This document shows positions 58,281 through 64,000 of a stretch of 64,000 nucleotides of DNA, piece by piece. How positions within the stretch are numbered: the first letter of the stretch is position 1; each line of letters opens with the position of its first letter. Source of the stretch: Kitasatospora phosalacinea. Lineage in GTDB: Bacteria > Actinomycetota > Actinomycetes > Streptomycetales > Streptomycetaceae. Under the pieces are notes generated by a model that searched no databases, was not told the origin of the DNA, and was given only the letters and a program-made list of their open reading frames with translations. A program made the position numbers and the translations under genes. The stretch covers positions 1 through 64,000 of the forward strand of contig NZ_JNYE01000007.1 of NCBI RefSeq assembly GCF_000717185.1, read 5' to 3'.

Positions 58281-60104
58281 TCAGCTCAGGTGGAACACCG
58301 GCCCGCGCGGGGTGAAGGGCAGGGTCGCGCCGCGCGGGACGAGGTAGGCGTGTTCGCGGCGCGGGACGCGCAGGGTGTCGCAGTCGGTGTCGGTGATGAT
58401 CAGCAGGGGCGCGGCGGCGGGGAAGTCGGGGGCGCGGGCCAGGAGGTCGACGCCGGGCTGCAGGACGGTGCCGCCGCGGCCGCGGACCCGGACCCGGCCG
58501 GCGAGTTCGGCGACCGGCAGGTAGCCCGCGTCGTGCGGGGCGGCGTCGCAGAAGACGACCCGGGCGGCGGGGACGTCGCGGGCGGCGGCGTAGGAGGCGA
58601 TCGCGCCGAGGGCCTTGCCGAGCAGGGTGCGGTCCATCGATCCGGAGGTGTCGAGCAGGACGCCGAAGGTGCAGCGCGGTGTCTCCTCGTACGGGTGGTG
58701 GCGTCCGGCGCGCGGGATGTCGGGGCTGGCGGACTGGCGGCGGGAGGGGCGGGCGTAGGAGCGCAGCGGTTCGGGGCGGGGGACGTGCTCGTCGAACCAG
58801 CGGGCGAGCCGGGCGTCCCAGGGCAGGGGCGGCTGGGAGAGGGCGCGGATCTCCTCGACGAGCCCGGCGGGCAGCAGGCCGCGGTCGCGGGTGTGCAGGT
58901 CGAAGCCCTGTTGCAGGCCGCGCCGGTAGAAGTCGTCGAGGTCGACGTAGCCGCGGGCGCCGGCGCGGGGCAGCGGTTCGCCGAGGATGTCGCCGAGGCC
59001 CTTGCCGCGCAGGGTGGCCAGGCGGCGCAGGCGGCGCTGGTCGCGGGCGATCCGGTCGTAGACCTCTTCGGCGGACAGGCCCTTCAGCTCGGGGTCGTGG
59101 AGCAGTCCTTCGGGCATCTCGCCGACGTCCATCTCCAGCAGCCAGCCGTTGACGACGTAGTCGGCTGCGACGTTGAAGAGGTACGGGTCGCGGCCGCCGG
59201 CCCGGTCGCCGTGGCGGAGGGCGGCGTGCAGCATCTCGTGGGCCAGGACGAAGCGCCACTCCTCGTCGGTGTGGTGGCGCAGCGGGTTGAGGTAGACCTC
59301 GCCCGCCTCGGCGTTGACGGCGGCGATCGTGATGCCGTGGGCGCGGGCGAGTTCGGCGTCGGCGACGAGGGTGAGTCCGGCGGCGAGGCCGCCGAGCAGG
59401 GGGTAGTGGGCGACGAACCAGCCGAGGGCGCGTTCCCAGGGGCGCTGCGGGAGGCGGGCGCCGTCGTGGGTCTCGCGGCGGCCGCCCGCGACGTCCATGG
59501 CGGCGGAGACGGTGCGGGTGAGGGCGTGGGCGAAGGCGAGCGTCCGGTCCTCCGGGTCCTCGTGGGCGGTCCAGGGGGCGAGGTGCTGGTCGGGCCGGTC
59601 GCCGCCGGTGCCGCAGGCCCGGTACGCGGGCGGGACGCCGTCGCGGCGCCAGCGGGCGGCGAGTTCCTCCTCGTCGCCGCCGGGCCAGCTGCCGGGCAGG
59701 TCGTCGGGGGCGCGGCCGATCGGGAAGGTGTGGAGGAAGCGGTTGACGACGGCGCAGCGGGCGGCGAGGTCGGCGGCGTCGGGCTGGGCGCGGGGGCCGC
59801 GGGCGGCGGGGAGGTGGCCGAAGCCGAGGTGGAGCAGGGCGTGGGCGAGCGCCCAGGCCCACTCCCCGGGTTCGGCGCGGCGGCGCCGGTTGTGGTGCAG
59901 GGTGCCGTGCGAGTCGGCGGTGACCCAGCCGGTGGCGGGGTGCAGCGGGCAGTGCTCCTCGTCCAGGGCGCACAGCCCGGCGGGGACGGCGTGGAGCGCG
60001 GGGTTGCCGTGGACCGTGGCCAGTCCGGCGGCGAACGCGGCCTTGACCGGGTCGGCCTTCTCGGGCTCGGCGGCGGCTTTCGCGGCGGTGCGGCGGCCGC
60101 TCAC
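58281..60104 (-). CDS. VWA-like metallopeptidase domain protein (DUF2201)
   Basis: 607 residues from a GTG overlapping the MoxR stop. An N-terminal metallopeptidase-like domain contains HEMLHAALRHGD (HExxH, about residue 295); the C-terminal VWA-like domain has CTFGVLLDTSGSMDRTLLG (DxSGS MIDAS, about 475) and ITDTD. Such proteins work with MoxR-type AAA ATPases in assembly or maturation of metal-containing complexes. Coupled to the MoxR gene. Confidence 0.87.
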   Translation of the reverse strand: MSGRRTAAKAAAEPEKADPVKAAFAAGLATVHGNPALHAVPAGLCALDEEHCPLHPATGWVTADSHGTLHHNRRRRAEPGEWAWALAHALLHLGFGHLPAARGPRAQPDAADLAARCAVVNRFLHTFPIGRAPDDLPGSWPGGDEEELAARWRRDGVPPAYRACGTGGDRPDQHLAPWTAHEDPEDRTLAFAHALTRTVSAAMDVAGGRRETHDGARLPQRPWERALGWFVAHYPLLGGLAAGLTLVADAELARAHGITIAAVNAEAGEVYLNPLRHHTDEEWRFVLAHEMLHAALRHGDRAGGRDPYLFNVAADYVVNGWLLEMDVGEMPEGLLHDPELKGLSAEEVYDRIARDQRRLRRLATLRGKGLGDILGEPLPRAGARGYVDLDDFYRRGLQQGFDLHTRDRGLLPAGLVEEIRALSQPPLPWDARLARWFDEHVPRPEPLRSYARPSRRQSASPDIPRAGRHHPYEETPRCTFGVLLDTSGSMDRTLLGKALGAIASYAAARDVPAARVVFCDAAPHDAGYLPVAELAGRVRVRGRGGTVLQPGVDLLARAPDFPAAAPLLIITDTDCDTLRVPRREHAYLVPRGATLPFTPRGPVFHLS

Positions 60105-61165
60105 CGGCGGGCCTCGACCAGGCGGGGCAGGTCGCGGGCGGCCTCGATCAGGAACCAGGACGGCAGCACGGGGTTGCCGTCGGGGCCGTCGGCGATCACG
60201 GTCTGGGCGACCTCGACGGAGATCTCGGCGAGCTGCACCAGCAGCGACTTGGAGCGGTACGCGTGCTGGCGGACGGACGGCGAGGCGTGCTCCTTGCGGG
60301 CGGGCAGTTCCTTGACCAGGCGGCCGCGGAAGGAGTCGGCGAGGTAGTAGAGCAGGTCGCGGTCCTCGACGCGGCGCGGCCAGGAGGCGTCGCCCTTGAG
60401 GATCGCCTCCAGCCCGTACGCGTTGCGGACGATCTTGACGTAGCCGCAGAAGGCGACGGCGTGGGCGGGGGTGAGCAGGCCGTGGGCGAGCACCTGGAGG
60501 GTGTCCTCGCCGAGGTCCGGGCCGAAGGAGTGCAGCGCGTCGGAGAGCATGTGCCAGGCGCGCGGGGTGGAGAACGGCTCCTCGGTCTTCGGCGGGGCGG
60601 ACCACAGGTGGTCGGGCCGGTCGGTGAGGTGGTCGAGGATCCACGGGTGGACGCCGTGCCCGGCGGCCCAGCCGAGCCAGTCGTCGGAGCTGGCCCGCAG
60701 GTGGACGTGGACCAGGCGGTTGAGCAGCGCGGACGGCATCGGGCGGGCGAGCGCGCCGTCGGTGGCGCGGTTGCCCGCGCCGATCACGATCGAGCCGGGC
60801 GGCAGTTCGTAGTTCCCGATCCGGCGGTCGAGGATCAGCGAGTAGAAGGCCTTCTGGACGTCGGGGGTGGCGGCGTTCAGCTCGTCCAGGAACAGGCAGT
60901 AGGGCTGGTCGCGGGCGATGGTCTCGGGCGGGCAGAACCGGGAGCGGCCCTCGGGGGTGAGCTGCGGGACGCCGATCAGGTCCTCGGGGGCGAGCTGGGT
61001 GCCGAGCAGCGAGACGCACTCCAGGCCGATCGACTCGGCGAACTGGTTGACCAGCGAGGACTTGCCGATGCCGGGCGCGCCCCAGAGGAACACCGGCCGC
61101 ACGGTGGCGAGGCCGAGCAGCAACTCGGGGACCTGGGACGGCGACACGGTGACGGCAGACTGCAC
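60101..61165 (-). CDS. MoxR-type AAA ATPase
   Basis: 354 residues from the GTG at 61165. Walker A FLWGAPGIGKSSLVNQFA (about 33-40), Walker B CLFLDELNAATPDVQKAFYSLILDRR (about 90), sensor 1 IVIGAGNRATDGA, and the arginine-finger region. AAA-type chaperone partner of the VWA-like protein encoded by the overlapping downstream gene. The start has GGGAGA upstream; longer in-frame starts exist further up but pass through non-conserved DNA. Confidence 0.88.
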   Translation of the reverse strand: MQSAVTVSPSQVPELLLGLATVRPVFLWGAPGIGKSSLVNQFAESIGLECVSLLGTQLAPEDLIGVPQLTPEGRSRFCPPETIARDQPYCLFLDELNAATPDVQKAFYSLILDRRIGNYELPPGSIVIGAGNRATDGALARPMPSALLNRLVHVHLRASSDDWLGWAAGHGVHPWILDHLTDRPDHLWSAPPKTEEPFSTPRAWHMLSDALHSFGPDLGEDTLQVLAHGLLTPAHAVAFCGYVKIVRNAYGLEAILKGDASWPRRVEDRDLLYYLADSFRGRLVKELPARKEHASPSVRQHAYRSKSLLVQLAEISVEVAQTVIADGPDGNPVLPSWFLIEAARDLPRLVEARR

Positions 61166-61424
61166 AGCTCTCCCAAGGAGGGTGGGTTTTCGGGGGGTCC
61201 GGCGGCCAGTGTGGACGGCGCGGCGGGCGGGCGCACCCGGTTTTCCGGGCCGCGGCGGCTGTCCACAGGCTGGGGACAACACTGTGCGCGGCGCCCGCCG
61301 GAGACACGTCGGACAACTTTCAACTTCTTGGTTGAAACTTGAACCAGATCGGCGTACGGTGAACCACGTGAACAAGTTGAAGCCTCAACAAACGGCTTCG
61401 ACCCCCGTCCCGAGGAGAGAAGCC
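61166..61424. promoter_or_regulatory. Divergent region of moxR-like and YceI genes with operator candidates
   Basis: No gene seen. TTTCAAC (61318-61324) and GTTGAAA (61331-61337) form an inverted repeat, GTGAACCACGTGAAC and TTGAAGCCTCAA follow. TTCAAC/TTGAAC motifs are repeated about five times in 70 bp, pointing to a MarR-like operator for the YceI gene. Confidence 0.55.
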
Positions 61425-62039
61425 ATGGGCATCTTCAACCGCAGCAAGAACACCGCCGCCGCCACCGCCCCGGCCGCCACCGCCGCCCAGGGCCCGGACC
61501 TGGCCCACCTGACCGGCGACTACACCATCGACGCCGCCCACTCCAGGATCGGCTTCGCGGTCCGGCACGCGATGGTCACCAACGTCCGCGGCGAGTTCGC
61601 CGAGTACGAGGGCAAGCTGTACCTGGACGGCAGCAACCCGGCCGCGTCCACCGCCGAACTGGTGATCAAGGTCGCCTCGATCAGCACCGGCCAGGCCCAG
61701 CGCGACGAGCACCTGCGCACCGGCGACTTCTTCGACGCCGCCGCGCACCCGGAGATCACCTTCAGGTCGACCTCCGCCGAGCGGGTCGACGGCGACACCT
61801 ACCGCCTGCACGGCGACCTGACCATCAAGGGCACCACCCGCCCGGTCGCCCTCGACCTGGAGTTCACCGGCGCGGCCACCGACGTGTACGGCGCCGACCG
61901 GGTCGGCTTCGAGGGCGGCACCAGCGTCGACCGCACCGCCTGGGGCCTGACCTACAACGCCGCGCTGGAGACCGGCGGCGTGCTGATCGGGGAGAAGGTC
62001 AAGCTGACGCTGGACGTCTCCGCCGTGCGAGCCTCCTGA
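61425..62039 (+). CDS. YceI-family lipid-binding protein
   Basis: 204 residues from an ATG with GAGGAGAGAAG upstream. After an Ala/Thr-rich cytoplasmic N-terminus comes the YceI lipocalin-like barrel: YTIDAAHSRIGFAVRHAMVTNVRGEFAEYEG, the family's signature TGDFFDAAAHPEITFRS and GDLTIKGTTRPVALDLEF. Binds polyisoprenoid-type lipids. No signal peptide, so probably intracellular, as in other streptomycete YceI proteins. Confidence 0.92.
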   Translation: MGIFNRSKNTAAATAPAATAAQGPDLAHLTGDYTIDAAHSRIGFAVRHAMVTNVRGEFAEYEGKLYLDGSNPAASTAELVIKVASISTGQAQRDEHLRTGDFFDAAAHPEITFRSTSAERVDGDTYRLHGDLTIKGTTRPVALDLEFTGAATDVYGADRVGFEGGTSVDRTAWGLTYNAALETGGVLIGEKVKLTLDVSAVRAS

Positions 62040-62079
62040 ACCCGCCTGCCCGGGCCGTCAGCGCGGCCTCCCCGGTACC

Positions 62080-62106
62080 GCCCCCGCCGTCCCCCTCGGC
62101 GGGGGC
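62080..62106. terminator. Bidirectional terminator between YceI and LysR genes
   Basis: GCCCCCGCCG (62080-62089) pairs with CGGCGGGGGC (62097-62106). Confidence 0.8.
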
Positions 62107-62125
62107 GCCGCCGTTCCCGGGGTCC

Positions 62126-63091
62126 TCAGCCGACGAGCAGCGCCGCGTCCTCGGGCGGCAGCCAACTGCCCGGCGGGCGGGTCAACCAGCCCTCGGCGAC
62201 GGCGAGTTCGGCCGCACGGGCGCGCAGCGCGGCCAGCCCCGGGTGGCGGACGTCCGGGCGGTGCACCAGGCCGACCAGGCTGAGCGGCACCGGGTCGACC
62301 AGCGGACGGACCACCGCGCCGGGGAAGTCGTGCGCCCCGACGGCGGTCAGCACCGGGCTGCCGTGCCGGGCCAGGTAGCGGGCGAACTCGGCGCCGCCGA
62401 CCGGCGGGGTGCGGGCGGGCGCGGCCGTCAGGCCGTGCGCGGCGAGCAGCCGCAGGCCGAGGTCGGTCCACTCGGCGGTGGCGGGCTGCCCGGCGAACAC
62501 GTCCACGGGGTGCCCGGCGAGCGCGGCCAGCGGCACGGCGGGCCGGGCGGCCAGCGGGTGGTCCAGCGGCAGGAAGACCGCCAGCGGCTCCAGCCGGACG
62601 GGCAGGTGCACCAGCCGCTCCCGGTCGGCGGCGGGCAGCCCGGCGTACCGGCCGAACGAGGCGTCCAGCCGGTGGGCGGCCAACTCCCTTGCGGCGGCGG
62701 TCAGTCCGCCGCAGTAGCGGGCCAGCAGCTCGGCCTCCGGGCAGTGCCGGCGGGCCGCGGCGAGCACCCGTTCGGCGGCGGAGTCCGGCCCCCAGCCCTG
62801 GCTGTTCAGGTCGACCAGCAGCGCCCTGGTCCCGCCCAGTGCGGTGATCTCGGCCTGCAGCTCCAGCAGTTGGCGCGCCTTGGGGAGCAGCGCGGCGCCC
62901 GCCTCGGTCAACTCCACGCTGCGGGTGGAGCGGTGCAGCAGCACGCAGCCCAACTCCCTTTCCAGCGCCCGGACGTCGCGGCTGACCGCCTGCTGGGCCA
63001 GGTGCAGGCGCTCGGCGGCGCGGCCGAAGTGCAGGGTCTCGGCGACGGCGGCGAAGCTGCGCAGCAGGCGGGGGTGGAGGTCGCGGGGCAC
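62126..63091 (-). CDS. LysR-family transcriptional regulator
   Basis: 321 residues. Winged HTH at 1-65 (HPRLLRSFAAVAETLHFGRAAERLHLAQQAVSRDVRALERELGCVLL), then the two-lobed periplasmic-binding-like effector domain (about 90-310). Ligand unknown. Divergent from the MFS gene at 63204 and probably its regulator. The ATG at 63091 is the usual LysR start position. Confidence 0.9.
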   Translation of the reverse strand: MPRDLHPRLLRSFAAVAETLHFGRAAERLHLAQQAVSRDVRALERELGCVLLHRSTRSVELTEAGAALLPKARQLLELQAEITALGGTRALLVDLNSQGWGPDSAAERVLAAARRHCPEAELLARYCGGLTAAARELAAHRLDASFGRYAGLPAADRERLVHLPVRLEPLAVFLPLDHPLAARPAVPLAALAGHPVDVFAGQPATAEWTDLGLRLLAAHGLTAAPARTPPVGGAEFARYLARHGSPVLTAVGAHDFPGAVVRPLVDPVPLSLVGLVHRPDVRHPGLAALRARAAELAVAEGWLTRPPGSWLPPEDAALLVG

Positions 63092-63203
63092 GCCCGGCAG
63101 ATTAACAACAGGAAGCGGTGAATGCGGCGGAGCAGGTGTTGGACGCCCCGCTCCCCCGCCCCCGAGGCTGGAGGCCCGCCCACCACCCCCTTGGAGCCCC
63201 TCC

Positions 63204-64000
63204 TTGTCGCTGCCGCTCGCCCGCTACCGCCCCGTGTTCGCCGCCCCCGGCACGCTGGCCTTCACGCTCTCCGGACTGCTCGGCCGGCTCGCCCTGGCGA
63301 TGAACGGCGTCTCGGTCGTGGTGCTGGTCGCCGACCGGCGGGGCTCGTACGCGCTGGCCGGGGCGGTCTCCGCGGTCGGCGTGCTGGCGGGCGCGGTGCT
63401 GCTGCCGCTGCTCGGGCGGCTGGTCGACCGCCGCGGGCAGGCCCGGGTCGCGGTGCCCGCGGTGCTGGCCTCCGCGCTGCCGACGGCGGGACTGCTGCTG
63501 TGCGTGCGCTCCGGCGCCCCCGCCTGGACGCTCTTCCTGTGCTGGGCGCTGTCCGGCAGCAGCCCCGACCTGGGCGGCATGGCCCGGGCCCGCTGGGCGC
63601 ACCTGCACCGCGCGGACCCGGCCGTGCTGCACCGGGCCAACGCGCTGGAGCAGTCGCTGGACGAGCTGTGCTTCATGGCCGGTCCGGTGCTCGGCATGGT
63701 CCTGTGCACCGCCGTCGCCCCCGAGGCCGGGCTGCTCGCCGCCTGGGCGCTGGGCACCGCGGGCACCCTGCTGTTCGCCGCCCAGCGCGCCACCGAACCG
63801 CCCCCGGCCGCCCGACGGCCCTCCCGCGCGAAGGGGTTGCTCCGTACGCCGGGCCTGCCGCCGCTGCTCGCGGTGTTCCTGGCCGCCGGGGTGCTGTTCG
63901 GCTCGCTGGAGGTGACCACGCTCGCGTACACCGACGCGCTCGGCCGGCAGTCGGCCGGGGGCGGGCTGCTGGCCCTGGTCGCGGCCGGGTCCTGCGCCTC
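63204..64000 (+). CDS. MFS transporter (partial, runs off the window)
   Basis: Open to the window end, 265 codons from a TTG with GGAG 7 nt upstream. MSLPLARYRPVFAAPGTLAFTLSGLLGRLALAMNGVSVVVLVADRRG and LLPLLGRLVDRRGQARVAVPAV (MFS loop motif) give an MFS transporter of the type with GSSPDLGGMARARWAHL in the middle loop. Six to eight TM helices are visible. Divergent from LysR, a typical regulator-exporter pair. Confidence 0.8.
   Translation, partial: MSLPLARYRPVFAAPGTLAFTLSGLLGRLALAMNGVSVVVLVADRRGSYALAGAVSAVGVLAGAVLLPLLGRLVDRRGQARVAVPAVLASALPTAGLLLCVRSGAPAWTLFLCWALSGSSPDLGGMARARWAHLHRADPAVLHRANALEQSLDELCFMAGPVLGMVLCTAVAPEAGLLAAWALGTAGTLLFAAQRATEPPPAARRPSRAKGLLRTPGLPPLLAVFLAAGVLFGSLEVTTLAYTDALGRQSAGGGLLALVAAGSCA

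Overview
This 64 kb window is a high-GC actinomycete chromosome of the Streptomyces/Kitasatospora type. The evidence is strong GC bias at third codon positions, GTG/TTG/CTG starts, mycothiol synthesis (mshA), CarD, an MsiK-type sugar ATPase, a phoU/phoR-phoP locus with a PHO box, a DasR-like operator in front of a chitin-type lytic polysaccharide monooxygenase, and DUF2516/HbhA-like neighbours. I infer the genus; nothing here fixes it.

Layout. 1-7.0 kb: DNA repair (ogt), a ClC chloride channel whose 3' end is triplicated, a frameshifted membrane gene, and a large HTH-NACHT-repeat protein resembling bacterial NLR-like defence ATPases. 7.03-17.5 kb: a complete integrative conjugative element of the AICE (pSAM2-like) class in tRNA-Thr(UGU). 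It is bounded by 43-bp identical att repeats and carries XRE-TPR regulator, monooxygenase, FtsK-type TraB, Spd proteins, a small GGDEF protein, RepSA-type initiator, excisionase and tyrosine integrase. 17.5-32.7 kb: core genes msiK, a nucleotidyltransferase, a DoxX-type protein, rlmB, cysS, ispF, ispD, carD, a lipoprotein, phoP-phoR/phoU, a 9-Cys micro-protein and an AA10 LPMO. 32.70-41.80 kb: a second integrated element whose 16-bp att core is the last five codons of gpmA. It has excisionase, integrase, a DUF3987-like replication protein, regulators and an HTH/PP2C-like pair, but no transfer gene. Its non-coding DNA holds five different families of short clustered repeats. 41.8-64 kb: core genes gpmA, MFS, a two-TM SLATT-like protein, ybjN-like, mshA, methyltransferase, macro domain, SpoIIE phosphatase, DUF2516, HbhA-like, XRE regulator, HAD and alpha/beta hydrolases, SNF2 helicase, VWA/MoxR pair, YceI, LysR and a partial MFS gene. 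Two 151-bp MITE-like repeats in opposite orientation lie 9.5 kb apart here.

How it fits together. Both elements restore the host gene they enter (tRNA-Thr 3' end; gpmA stop codon) and also supply a new hairpin terminator just beyond it, while the host's old terminator is stranded at the far end. Both have inward-lying direct repeats near each att site, probably integrase arm sites, and both use a TTGACN-17-TACCTT promoter for the first rightward gene. The most unusual signals are the five repeat families of the gpmA element, the pair of AICE hairpins sharing an identical 14-nt loop, the AICE-borne diguanylate-cyclase-like protein, the NACHT protein at the tRNA insertion point, and the 151-bp dispersed repeat.
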